From Paraburkholderia megapolitana (GTDB lineage Bacteria; Pseudomonadota; Gammaproteobacteria; Burkholderiales; Burkholderiaceae): a stretch of DNA of 64,000 nt. The stretch is from assembly GCF_007556815.1 (NCBI RefSeq), contig NZ_CP041745.1, forward strand, positions 2,767,001 to 2,831,000, read 5' to 3'. Below are positions 36,257 through 44,474 of this stretch, in pieces (position 1 is the stretch's first letter; every line of letters begins with the position of its first letter). Below the pieces are notes generated by a model that was given only the letters and a program-made list of their open reading frames with translations, made no database searches and was not told the DNA's origin. Position numbers and translations under genes: made by a program.

Positions 36257-36299
36257 ACCCACGTGGGTAATTTCCGGACAAAAATAACACACTGATAAT
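36257..36299 (+). promoter_or_regulatory. lux-box-like palindrome and -10 of the amidase-permease genes
   Basis: The perfect 12-bp palindrome ACCCACGTGGGT (36257-36268) is followed by GATAAT at 36294-36299. With a start near 36306, the palindrome is centred at about -43.5, the usual position for LuxR-type activators that contact RNA polymerase. It also sits 19 bases before the LuxR gene start, so it could control both. Confidence 0.52.
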
Positions 36300-36365
36300 G
36301 CGCCGGACGGAATCATGCGGCAGCGCTGCCCGGGCGACTGCAAGGTATCTGGAAGGAGACACACG

Positions 36366-37208
36366 ATGCAGGTGGAACTCGCGCAACTCGCGCTCGTCGA
36401 CAGCAACGTCGAACACAATACCCGTAAGGTAATCGAAACCATCGGTCGCGCCGACGTGGCAGGCGGCACGCAACTGATCGTCTTCCCCGAAACCTCGCTG
36501 TCGGGTTTTCCGACCCGCGAGAATGTCGGAGACGTCGCCCAGGCGGTCGACGGTCCCGCGCTCAGCGCCGTGCGCAATGCCGCACGCGAGGCCGGTGTCG
36601 CCGCCGCCGTAGGTTTCGCCGAACGCGACGGCAGCCGCTTCTACAACACGACCGTGCTGATCGACAAGAGCGGCGCGATCCTGCTGCGCTACCGCAAGGT
36701 GCACCTGTGGGCGTCCGATGTCGGCGTCTTCACGCCTGGCGACCGCTTCGAAGTCTGCCAGTGGAACGGCCTCACGGTCGGCCTGCAGATCTGCTACGAC
36801 ATCGAGTTTCCGGAAGGCGTGCGCGCACTCGCCACGCTCGACGCCGATCTGCTGATCGTCACCAACGGCAATATGGATCCGTTCGGCCCGGTGCATCGCC
36901 GCGCGATGACTGCGCGCGCGATGGAAAACCAGATGTTCGCCGTAATGGTGAACCGCTGCGGCGCGGGCGACGACAACCTGACCTTCCCCGGCGAATCGAC
37001 GCTCTTCGAGCCGTCAGGGGACGTGGCCGCCGAAGCCGGTGCCGAAGAGACCGTGCTGCGTGCGCGCATCGATCTCACACGGCTCGAAACGAGCCGCGAG
37101 CATTACCGCTATCTGCACGATGCGCGCGTGCCGCTCGGTCTCACGCGCGTCGATCATGAAGACGGCTCGCGCTCGCTGGTGATCGAAGCACGTCGTCGTT
37201 ACGACTGA
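36366..37208 (+). CDS. Carbon-nitrogen hydrolase (nitrilase superfamily amidase)
   Basis: 280 residues with the full catalytic triad: Glu in VFPETSLSGFP, Lys in YRKVHLW and Cys in LQICYDIEFPE. The length fits the amidase branches (R-amidase, N-carbamoyl-putrescine amidase or omega-amidase like) rather than true nitrilases. It hydrolyses a C-N bond of an amide. AAGGAG precedes ATG 36366. A permease of the putrescine/amino-acid type follows about 200 bases downstream, so the substrate may be an imported amine or amide. The gap 37209-37413 has direct repeats of TTCTCAAGCG (37218-37227 and 37231-37240) but no gene. Confidence 0.92.
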   Translation: MQVELAQLALVDSNVEHNTRKVIETIGRADVAGGTQLIVFPETSLSGFPTRENVGDVAQAVDGPALSAVRNAAREAGVAAAVGFAERDGSRFYNTTVLIDKSGAILLRYRKVHLWASDVGVFTPGDRFEVCQWNGLTVGLQICYDIEFPEGVRALATLDADLLIVTNGNMDPFGPVHRRAMTARAMENQMFAVMVNRCGAGDDNLTFPGESTLFEPSGDVAAEAGAEETVLRARIDLTRLETSREHYRYLHDARVPLGLTRVDHEDGSRSLVIEARRRYD

Positions 37209-37413
37209 GCGGCGAAGTTCTCAAGCGAATTTCTCAAGCGCTTTTAGTCATCGCTTTTCAGTCGTTGCCCTACCGCGTTTCAGCCTTTCTTTTACGCGTT
37301 TTGCGGACCGCGCTGTTTCAGGCGGCCCATTTCAGCCAACGCCATACCATGCCCGCGCAAAGCTCACGCTCCGGACGCGGTCGTTCAAGCCTGCACAGGG
37401 CCTCGGAGACATC

Positions 37414-38748
37414 ATGCAAGACACGGAAGCTCAACCGCATCTGAAACGCACGCTCGGGCTGCCGTCCGTGCTGCTGTTCGGCCTCGCCTATATGGCGCCG
37501 CTGATCGTGTACGGCACCTACGGTGTGCTCGCCAAGGCCAGCGACGACACCGCCGCCCTCGCCTATCTGCTCGCACTGATCGCGATCGCGTTCACCGCGC
37601 TTAGCTACGGCAAGCTCGCACGGCTCTATCCGGTGGCGGGTTCCGCGTACACCTATACGCGCAAGACCTTCAATGCGCATCTGGGCTTCATGATCGGCTG
37701 GGCGACGCTGCTCGATTATTTCTTCCTGCCGATGGTGATCTGGCTGATCGGCGCCGCGTATCTGAACGCCGCGTTTCCGACTGTGCCCTCGTGGATCTGG
37801 ATCGTCGCGTTCATCGTGCTGACCAGTGCGCTGAATATCGTCGGCATCGAACTGGCGGCGCGTTTCAACATCGTGCTGATGGTCGTGCAACTTGCAATCG
37901 TCGCGCTGTTCGTCGCGCTGTGCTGGCACTACGCCGCCGCAGCGGCGGGCCCCGGCGGCATTGCGATGGCCGAGCCGTTCTTCAAGGCGCACGTGCCACT
38001 CTCGTCGACGATGGCAGGCGCGGCAATCGCGGCGTATTCGTACCTCGGCTTCGACGCGGTCTCGACCTTGACCGAAGAAACCATCGATCCGAAGAAGAAC
38101 ATGCCGCGTGCGATTCTGCTCATTGCATTGATCGGTGGCGCGATTTTCGTGGTCGCGTCGTACACGATGCAGCTCGCGCATCCCGGCGTCGACTTCAAGG
38201 ACACCGACTCGGCCGCGTTCGAAGTTGCGAAGACGATCGGTGGTGACCTGTTCGTGAGTGTGTTTCTTGCCGGGCTGATTCTCGCGCAGTTCGCCTCTGG
38301 GATTTCCGCGCAGGCAAGCGTCGGGCGTCTGCTGTATGCGATGGGCCGCGACGAAATCCTGCCGAAGCGCATCTTCGGCTTCATCCATCCGCGCTTCAAG
38401 ACGCCGGCGATCAACATCGCGATTGCGGGCATCGTCGGGCTGATTGCGTTGAAGCTCGATGTCGCTACGTCGACGTCGTTCATCAATTTCGGCGCGTTCC
38501 TCGCGTTCACCGCCGTCAACGTGTGTGTGATCCGCATTTACCTGTCGGGCAATCACGGCGATCGACGCATGGGTGTGATTGGCGGGCTGCTGTTTCCGCT
38601 CATCGGCGCGATTGCCGATCTGTGGCTGCTCGTCAGCCTCGAGAAGACCGCACTCGTGCTTGGCGCGATCTGGTTTGCGCTCGGCCTCGTGTACCTGTGC
38701 TGGATCACGCGTCTGTTCCGTCAGCCGCCACCGGAAGTGGTGATCTGA
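37414..38748 (+). CDS. APC family amino acid/polyamine permease (PuuP-like)
   Basis: 444 residues and 12 membrane segments. The APC motifs are seen: GLPSVLLFGLAYMAPLIVYG in helix 1, YTYTRKTFNAHLGFMIGW in helix 3, YSYLGFDAVSTLTEET in helix 6 and SVGRLLYAMGRDEILPK in loop 8-9. The closest recognised type is the putrescine importer PuuP. Together with the amidase upstream it could feed an amine-degradation route. ATG 37414 has GGAGAC close upstream. Confidence 0.92.
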   Translation: MQDTEAQPHLKRTLGLPSVLLFGLAYMAPLIVYGTYGVLAKASDDTAALAYLLALIAIAFTALSYGKLARLYPVAGSAYTYTRKTFNAHLGFMIGWATLLDYFFLPMVIWLIGAAYLNAAFPTVPSWIWIVAFIVLTSALNIVGIELAARFNIVLMVVQLAIVALFVALCWHYAAAAAGPGGIAMAEPFFKAHVPLSSTMAGAAIAAYSYLGFDAVSTLTEETIDPKKNMPRAILLIALIGGAIFVVASYTMQLAHPGVDFKDTDSAAFEVAKTIGGDLFVSVFLAGLILAQFASGISAQASVGRLLYAMGRDEILPKRIFGFIHPRFKTPAINIAIAGIVGLIALKLDVATSTSFINFGAFLAFTAVNVCVIRIYLSGNHGDRRMGVIGGLLFPLIGAIADLWLLVSLEKTALVLGAIWFALGLVYLCWITRLFRQPPPEVVI

Positions 38749-38775
38749 CGGACAGACTTCTTCTTCGACCCAGGT

Positions 38776-40011
38776 TCACGCGCGCGCCTGGCTCCAGCGC
38801 CGATAGCGACGCGTGAGCCGGCGCGTGCGCAACTGGTCGACCACCAGCGTAAATGCCGCCGAGTACGATTGCGGTGACAGCCGCCCCGCTCCGAGCGCCC
38901 GCAGGCGGCGCTTGACGAGCGCCATGCGGGCGAGCGCCGCCATCACCTGATCCTTCCAGCCGACCTGCTGGTTCACCGTGGTGTGATCGCCGCCTGCCTG
39001 CCAGCGCGCTGGCAGATCGGGCGCCAGCGCCAACGCGGTCGCTATGCCCGCGACGGCCACGCCGTTCGCAATCACGTCTTCGGCAACTGCGCGCCGACGG
39101 ATGCCGCCGGTCGTCATCACCGGCATCTTGGCCGCGGCCGCCAGTTCCTTCGCGAACGTGAGGAAGTACGCTTCGCGCGCGAGCGTGCGGCCGTCTGCGG
39201 TACGTCCCTGCATCGCGGGGCTTTCATAGCTGCCACCCGACAACTCGACTAGATCGACCTGCATTTCGTTCAGCCACAGGATGACCTGCTTCGCGTCGTC
39301 CTCGGAAAAACCGCCGCGCTGGAAATCGGCGGAATTCAGCTTCACGCTCACGCAGAATGTGGGCGACACGCGCTCGCGCACCGCCCGCACGACTTCCAGC
39401 AACAGACGCGCGCGATTGGCGAGACTGCCACCCCACGCATCGGTGCGCTGGTTGGTGAGCGGCGACAGAAACTGCGAGATCAGATAGCCGTGGGCCGCGT
39501 GAATTTCGACGCCGGTGAAGCCTGCCCGTTCGGCCGCCACAGATGTCGCCGTGAAGCGCTCGATGATCTCCTGGATCTGCGCTTCGTTCATCGCCTGCGG
39601 TTGCGCGAAGCGCTTGCTGTACTTGCCGAGATCGAGCGCGACAGCCGACGGCGCCCATGCGGTTCCACCCATATCGGCGTTGACCTGACGGCCCGGATGA
39701 TTGATCTGCATCCACACATGGCCGCCTTTGCGGCGCGCGACGCGCGCCCATTCCTCGAACGGCGCAAGCGGCGTGTTCGCTTCGAGCACGATGCCGCCGG
39801 GGCCGGTCAGCGCGCGCCCATCGATCATCACATTGCCCGTAATGATCAACCCGGAGCCGCCGTCGGCCCATGCGCCGTACAGCCGGTACAGCGCCGAGCC
39901 GGGAAGCTGCCCGGCAGCGGCCATGTTTTCCTCCATCGCGGCCTTGGCAATGCGGTTGGGTAAGGTGGTCCCGTTCGGTAAACGGAGCGGCGTAAACAAA
40001 GATGTAGTCAT
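38776..40011 (-). CDS. Old-yellow-enzyme family NADH:flavin oxidoreductase
   Basis: 411 residues. It is a TIM barrel binding FMN, with an N-terminal LFTPLRLPNGTTLPNRIAKA, the QINHPGRQ segment, and HAAHGYLISQFLSP with the substrate-binding His pair followed by NQRTDAWGGSLANRARLLLE. The C-terminal region MPVMTTGGIRRR binds the FMN phosphate. Family members reduce activated C=C bonds with NAD(P)H. ATG 40011 was preferred over TTG 40023. It is divergent from a MerR regulator, and its promoter carries the long 19-base spacer that MerR proteins control. Confidence 0.93.
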   Translation of the reverse strand: MTTSLFTPLRLPNGTTLPNRIAKAAMEENMAAAGQLPGSALYRLYGAWADGGSGLIITGNVMIDGRALTGPGGIVLEANTPLAPFEEWARVARRKGGHVWMQINHPGRQVNADMGGTAWAPSAVALDLGKYSKRFAQPQAMNEAQIQEIIERFTATSVAAERAGFTGVEIHAAHGYLISQFLSPLTNQRTDAWGGSLANRARLLLEVVRAVRERVSPTFCVSVKLNSADFQRGGFSEDDAKQVILWLNEMQVDLVELSGGSYESPAMQGRTADGRTLAREAYFLTFAKELAAAAKMPVMTTGGIRRRAVAEDVIANGVAVAGIATALALAPDLPARWQAGGDHTTVNQQVGWKDQVMAALARMALVKRRLRALGAGRLSPQSYSAAFTLVVDQLRTRRLTRRYRRWSQARA

Positions 40012-40043
40012 GTCAGCACACAAACAAAAGATGAGATGCCGCT

Positions 40044-40074
40044 ATACTAAGATTCAAGTCAACTTGAAGGTCAA
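40044..40074 (-). promoter_or_regulatory. MerR-type promoter with 19-bp spacer and palindrome
   Basis: On the minus strand TTGACC (40074-40069) and TAGTAT (40049-40044) are separated by 19 bases. A perfect 7-2-7 palindrome TTCAAGT-TG-ACTTGAA (40053-40068) lies within that spacer. This is the signature architecture for activation by DNA twisting. It lies between the oxidoreductase (start 40011) and the MerR gene (start 40080), 12 bases before the latter, so autoregulation is expected. Confidence 0.68.
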
Positions 40075-40079
40075 GTGCC

Positions 40080-40562
40080 ATGAAAATCGGTGAACTGGCG
40101 GCAAAAACGGGGCTGGCAGCGTCCGCGATTCGCTATTACGAGCAAAGCGGGCTGCTGCCGGAGCCGGAGCGCGGCGCCAATGGTTATCGCGACTACGGGA
40201 ATACGGCGCTCGAGCGCCTGCGGTTGATCCAGATCGCGCAGAGTCTGGGGTTTTCGCTTGAGCGGCTGCGTTGTGCGTTTGCCAATCAGCAGGATCTGTC
40301 GAAAGAGGATCTGCTGCACGGGGTCGACATGCGGCTCGGGGAGATCGGGGAGTTGATGGCTACGTTGCGTGCGCAGCGCGACGAATTGCGCAAACTGCGC
40401 AAAACGCTGACTGATACGTGGGAAGCGGGCAAGTGCGTCGACGCGGGCCAGCTTGCGGATGATGTGGCGGGAGGGCCGGCTAGTCTGCATGGCAAGAAGC
40501 CATCGAAGCAGCGCAAGCAACCAGCGCAGCGGCCTTTGCAACCGTTGGCCCATCGGCAGTAA
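40080..40562 (+). CDS. MerR family transcription regulator
   Basis: 160 residues. The N terminus is a MerR winged HTH, MKIGELAAKTGLAASAIRYYEQSGLLPEPERG, followed by a coiled-coil helix (about 85-120, with ELMATLRAQRDELRKLRKTL). The C-terminal tail is Lys/Gln/Pro-rich with only one cysteine (GKCVDAG), so it lacks the metal or Fe-S clusters of MerR/SoxR and probably senses an organic or electrophilic compound. ATG 40080 lacks a strong ribosome site. It is divergent from the old yellow enzyme. Confidence 0.93.
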   Translation: MKIGELAAKTGLAASAIRYYEQSGLLPEPERGANGYRDYGNTALERLRLIQIAQSLGFSLERLRCAFANQQDLSKEDLLHGVDMRLGEIGELMATLRAQRDELRKLRKTLTDTWEAGKCVDAGQLADDVAGGPASLHGKKPSKQRKQPAQRPLQPLAHRQ

Positions 40563-40583
40563 ATCTATTCGCAGGACGTCGCA

Positions 40584-42065
40584 CTACTCCGCCGCGTTGC
40601 TGCCCGTGCGGACGTCATCCTCGGACGTGTGGGCCTCGGCGTCATCGGGCTGGTTTCGCGTCTCCTGAGCCAGCACCGAGGTAGAGAAAAAGCTGCCGAT
40701 GACCGCGAAAAGGATGATGAAGGCCGACGTCGCATCGGCCAGCAGGTTGAAATACTTGAACAACACCATGCAGACGGAAAGTATCAGCAGGTTGAGCGAC
40801 AGGCCGAGAAGCGCAGACGCCTTCGGCACCGTGTTGATGAATACCGCGATCCGCGAGTCGGAGTGCGGCACGTACCAGACGAACAGCAGGCCAAACGCGA
40901 CGATAAAGCCGATTTCCGCCCATTGAAGCCAGATTGGCCTGCGCAGGAGCCGGCCTTCGTAGATCGTTTCGATACCCTGCGCCTGGATTTCGATGCCGGG
41001 CACCAGCTCGCCCAGCGCTGTGGTGCGCGTGTCGGTCAGGCCAGTGCCTGTCAGCCCGACCAGCACCAGCTTGTTGCGAAAGCGCGTCGCACTGATCCTG
41101 CCTTGCAGGACATCGCTTGCCGACACATAGCGTTGCTGCGTCGCCTGGATCGACGCGAAATATAGCCAGATGTCGCCGTCGGGCTGCGTGGGAACCCGCA
41201 GGTCCCCGGCACCCACCGCCTGCACGCCTGACTCGTCCGCGTACACGTCCACCGCGGGAGCGCCGATAGCGACCCGCAGCATCTCGATCGGCAGGCCGGG
41301 AACCATCTTGTCACCGAGACCCATGATGAGCGGAACCCGCCGCACTGTGCCCTGTTCCTGGGCCACGTTCAGCATCGCCTGGCCATGCGCCGCGCCCTGC
41401 AGCTCTGAAAGGCTCGCCAGCACGTACTGAAAGCGCTGCATCTTGCCCAGCGGGTCCGGGCCATGCACGAGGATCGGCGTGCTCAGCAGGTCCGTACTGG
41501 TCGTGGATGTGGCGTGATCGAAAGCAGCCGCGCCGAGTACGGACGGCGCCGCGCGCAACGACGTGGCAAGAATGCGCTCGTGACTCGGTAGTGTCCGCAA
41601 CTGGGTCGCAATGTCCGCCGCCGAGGGCGGCAGATTGTCGGCCACCGTGGCCGGTGAGGTTTGATCGAGTTCCGGCATGTAGATGTCGAGACCGATCGCC
41701 AGCGGTTTCTGTGCGGCGATCGCGTCGACGAGGGTAGCCAGCCGGTTGCGCGGCCACGGCCATTGACCGACGGCTTCCAGCGTCTTGTCGTCGATTTCGA
41801 CAACGATTACCGGCTGCGTCGTCGGCACGCGCGGAAAACGGCGCTGGTAGTGGTCGAACAGCAGTTGCCGCGCCGAACCGAAGGCGTCCGGAAGCACGCC
41901 GTTGAACGTATTGAGAAAGGCCGGACGCGACACATTGGTCGGCCACTCGCCGCATAGATCGAGCAGGACCAGGGTGAACAGCACGACGAGCGCCCAGGGC
42001 CGCCCTTTACGCGCTCTGAGCATGCTTCTAATGAAGATGAGCCCGGTGTTGAGATAGCGCTTCAT
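40584..42065 (-). CDS. CHASE2 sensor membrane protein without an output domain
   Basis: 493 residues. One N-terminal membrane segment (about 25-38) is followed by a large extracytoplasmic CHASE2 domain (about 50-365; typical pieces are IVVVEIDDKTLEAVGQWPWPR and FRNKLVLVGLTGTGLTDT). Three C-terminal membrane helices (about 375-465) and a short acidic cytoplasmic tail complete the protein. CHASE2 usually sits in front of a kinase, cyclase or GGDEF domain; here there is none. It is the third gene of a FecR/OmpA-lipoprotein/CHASE2 operon, so it may sense or anchor an envelope complex rather than signal enzymatically. Confidence 0.9.
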   Translation of the reverse strand: MKRYLNTGLIFIRSMLRARKGRPWALVVLFTLVLLDLCGEWPTNVSRPAFLNTFNGVLPDAFGSARQLLFDHYQRRFPRVPTTQPVIVVEIDDKTLEAVGQWPWPRNRLATLVDAIAAQKPLAIGLDIYMPELDQTSPATVADNLPPSAADIATQLRTLPSHERILATSLRAAPSVLGAAAFDHATSTTSTDLLSTPILVHGPDPLGKMQRFQYVLASLSELQGAAHGQAMLNVAQEQGTVRRVPLIMGLGDKMVPGLPIEMLRVAIGAPAVDVYADESGVQAVGAGDLRVPTQPDGDIWLYFASIQATQQRYVSASDVLQGRISATRFRNKLVLVGLTGTGLTDTRTTALGELVPGIEIQAQGIETIYEGRLLRRPIWLQWAEIGFIVAFGLLFVWYVPHSDSRIAVFINTVPKASALLGLSLNLLILSVCMVLFKYFNLLADATSAFIILFAVIGSFFSTSVLAQETRNQPDDAEAHTSEDDVRTGSNAAE

Positions 42066-42119
42066 GTCGACGGCGGAAAAGAGGCGACGATCACGCGAGG
42101 CGGTGCGCCATGGTCCGGT

Positions 42120-42734
42120 TCACTGAATCGTGATCACGACACGGCGGTTCATCTGGCTCGGCACGCCGTCTGCCGTGTGCACGATCGGCTCGCGCTTGCC
42201 GCGTCCGGCGGTTTCGATTTGCTGCGCGGGTATGCCGGCCTTGGTGAGGAATGCGGCGACAGTCTGGGCGCGGCGTATCGAGAGCCTGTCGTTGAATTCG
42301 ACGGAACCTGGTGAATCGGTATGACCGACCACCGTGAGATGGGGAGCGGGCCACGTTGCCAGCGCAGTCTTCAGCTTCGTGACAGTGGCCGCCGAATCCG
42401 GGGCCATCTGGGTAGCGGAGTCGAACAGAAAGTTGATGGTGAACGTCATGGGACGCGGGGGGCGTGCGGCCAGCAGATCGCCATAGCGCCCCTGCACGTC
42501 GGACGGGTTCCCCTCGGTCACTTCGATCGCGCCGTTCCTCGCAACACTGGCCTGCGCATAGGCGGTGTCGATCACCTGCGTTGTGTTAACGCTCTTGACG
42601 ACGACGGCGCCGACGCTCCCGCCCGGATCCGGCAACAAGGTGATCTTGTCCGGCGTCGAGCTGCACGCGCAAAGGCAGGTTGTGACGATTAACGCCGCCG
42701 GTCTCAACCGGTCGCTCTGGATGGACACTTTCAA
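42120..42734 (-). CDS. OmpA-like peptidoglycan-binding lipoprotein
   Basis: About 204 residues. The lipobox CLCAC (LCAC) at residues about 21-24 predicts a lipid-anchored protein. After a linker, an OmpA/Pal domain ends it: LTVVGHTDSPGSVEFNDRLS (with the diaminopimelate-binding Asp), RRAQTVAAFLTKAGI and GRGKREPIV..MNRRVVI. The start is TTG 42734, overlapping the FecR stop by four bases and preceded by GGGAG; GTG 42728 is an alternative. It should tether an outer-membrane or periplasmic assembly to the wall. Confidence 0.88.
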   Translation of the reverse strand: MKVSIQSDRLRPAALIVTTCLCACSSTPDKITLLPDPGGSVGAVVVKSVNTTQVIDTAYAQASVARNGAIEVTEGNPSDVQGRYGDLLAARPPRPMTFTINFLFDSATQMAPDSAATVTKLKTALATWPAPHLTVVGHTDSPGSVEFNDRLSIRRAQTVAAFLTKAGIPAQQIETAGRGKREPIVHTADGVPSQMNRRVVITIQ

Positions 42735-43198
42735 CGCCCGCTCCCGCTTTCGCCGCCGACTTCGATAATGAATTCGGTGCCGCGCACGCCGAGCGTGGTG
42801 GTCGGCGTGCTGTAGCGCACCGATTCCGGATTCGCCTTTGCGAGCTCGCCATCCACGACGGCGAGCGAGCCGCGCCGGATGGTGGCGTCGAGCGTCCCCT
42901 GGTAGGTGGTGGTGTTGAAGGCGAACTTGTTGAGTTCGAGTACGGAGTTGGAGCCTTCGGATAACAGCGTGTTGTCGCGCAACGTGATGCCAACGGAGGA
43001 AGCGGGACCCGTCACGACGCGGTCGCTGCCGAACACATCGCTGCCGATCGCAGCATCCAGGTTCTGCCCGGTGCGCTCGATATGTACCGCCCCTTTGACG
43101 GTCTTGACCGTGCCAATCGATTCGGCGGCGTAAGTGTTCGCCACAAGCGGGCACCCGCACACGAGAAGCAAGACACATTTGATGGCTTGGCTATGCAT
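42731..43198 (-). CDS. Exported FecR domain protein
   Basis: 155 residues. A signal peptide spans 1-24 (cleavage near TYAAE). A FecR domain follows, with SIGTVKTVKGAVHIERTG, LRDNTLLSEGSNSVLELN and TTTLGVRGTEFIIEVG, the beta-strand pattern of the family. There is no separate sigma/anti-sigma region, so it is an exported stand-alone FecR domain rather than a FecR-type anti-sigma factor. It is the first gene of the operon with the OmpA lipoprotein and CHASE2 genes; the overlap with the next gene implies coupling. The promoter should be in 43199-43397, where no gene is seen. Confidence 0.86.
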   Translation of the reverse strand: MHSQAIKCVLLLVCGCPLVANTYAAESIGTVKTVKGAVHIERTGQNLDAAIGSDVFGSDRVVTGPASSVGITLRDNTLLSEGSNSVLELNKFAFNTTTYQGTLDATIRRGSLAVVDGELAKANPESVRYSTPTTTLGVRGTEFIIEVGGESGSGR

Positions 43199-43397
43199 GG
43201 GCGACCACCGTAGTGATGAGTTACTCGTCAGTTCCGCCGTGCCGCGTTGCAGCCCGGCCCTTGAAACGTGCGTCGCGAGAGGGCTCTTCTCAGAGTGCCT
43301 AAGGCGAGGTTGTGTTGAATGACGTTGTCGAAAGCCGGTGCATAAGCGCAGGCAGCAACCCGAAACCTGTAACAGAATAGTATTTGACTGAATAGAA

Positions 43398-43435
43398 CGC
43401 CAGCACAAGCATTTCGGCAGACCTGGCGCTTTTTT
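43398..43435 (+). terminator. Possible plus-strand terminator
   Basis: CGCCAG (43398-43403) pairs with CTGGCG (43423-43428) across a long loop of 19 bases, followed by C and six T. On the plus strand no gene precedes it closely, so it is only weakly supported. It may instead mark the end of the LysR gene on the other strand, where the T-run is absent. Confidence 0.28.
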
Positions 43436-43476
43436 ACCATCGCCCGTTCTATCAATGGCCGCAGATCGATACCGGC

Positions 43477-44370
43477 CTACTGCACTGTTTGTGCCAGTTC
43501 CGCAAACTGCACCGCCCGCGAATTCGCATCCCCCCGCCGATGCGCGATATACAGCGTAGCGGTCGTATCGCTATCGCTCAGTTCGCGAAACACAACACCG
43601 GGCACCGAGATCGCGCGTAGCGACGCCGGCACGAGCGCCACACCGAGCCCCGTCGCAGTCAAACCAATCAATGTCGACGCCTGTTGCGCCTCCTGCACGA
43701 TATCGGGCGTGAAACCGCGCTTCTCGCACAGCGCAAGCGTCTGCGAAAACAGCGCGACACCGGCCTGGCGTGGGTACGCAATAAACGGCTCGCCGCGCAG
43801 ATCGGCGATGCACACCGTGCGTTTCTTCGCCAGCCGATGACCCGCATGCACCGCGAGCAGCAACGGTTCTTCGAGCAGCGGCGCAAGCACGAGATCCTGC
43901 GCGGGCGCCGGCATTTCCGGCGGCAACCGCAACAACCCAACATCGAGCTCACGCGTATCGAGCGCTTCGATCTGCTGTAACGACGACAGCTCGCGCAGCA
44001 CGATCTGCACACCGGGGCGACTCGTCCGGTACGCGTGAATCAGCCGCGGGAAAAACGGCGACAGCGACGACGCATTCGTAAACCCCACCCGCAACCGACC
44101 CACCTGGCCGCTCACCGTCTGCCAGACATTTTCTTTCGCCATCTCGAGGCGCGCGAGCACGCCGCGCACATCGTCGAACAGCGAGAGCCCCGCTTCGGTC
44201 AGCGAAACCGTACGACGCGTGCGATGAAACAGCCGCGCGCCGAGTTCGGTCTCCAGCGACTGGATCGCGAGACTCAGCGGCGCCTGGGTAATGCCGAGCC
44301 GTTCGGCGCTGCGCCTGAAATGCAGTTCTTCGGCAAGAACCGCGAAATACTCGAGATGCCGGAGATTCAT
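43477..44370 (-). CDS. LysR family regulator of the adjacent catabolic operon
   Basis: 297 residues. The N-terminal HTH (MNLRHLEYFAVLAEELHF, ERLGITQAPLSLAIQSLETELGARLF) and the effector domain are of the BenM/CatM-like class, with the TASTLIGLTATGLGVALVP-type second half. ATG 44370 has GGAG 9 bases upstream. It diverges from the aldolase gene by 104 bases and probably activates the six-gene operon 44475-51212 in response to a pathway intermediate. Confidence 0.93.
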   Translation of the reverse strand: MNLRHLEYFAVLAEELHFRRSAERLGITQAPLSLAIQSLETELGARLFHRTRRTVSLTEAGLSLFDDVRGVLARLEMAKENVWQTVSGQVGRLRVGFTNASSLSPFFPRLIHAYRTSRPGVQIVLRELSSLQQIEALDTRELDVGLLRLPPEMPAPAQDLVLAPLLEEPLLLAVHAGHRLAKKRTVCIADLRGEPFIAYPRQAGVALFSQTLALCEKRGFTPDIVQEAQQASTLIGLTATGLGVALVPASLRAISVPGVVFRELSDSDTTATLYIAHRRGDANSRAVQFAELAQTVQ

Positions 44371-44390
44371 TGATTTTTTCTCCAAATCAA
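44370..44390. promoter_or_regulatory. Inverted repeat at the LysR start, likely autoregulatory site
   Basis: TTGATTT-N7-AAATCAA, a perfect 7-bp inverted repeat covering the LysR start codon and ribosome site, with an extra AAATCAA half-site at 44410-44416 toward the operon promoter. The T-N11-A style symmetry fits LysR regulators. Confidence 0.42.
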
Positions 44391-44474
44391 TAAACTGGTT
44401 TTAGAGAATAAATCAAATCTGTTTTCAGGGCGATACTGGTTCGCACCGATAACACGAAACACGATGGAGACACG

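Noticed and set aside
43228..43455. A 75-codon minus-strand frame before the FecR gene
   Set aside because: It has no ribosome site or family features and lies in the expected promoter region of the FecR-OmpA-CHASE2 operon.
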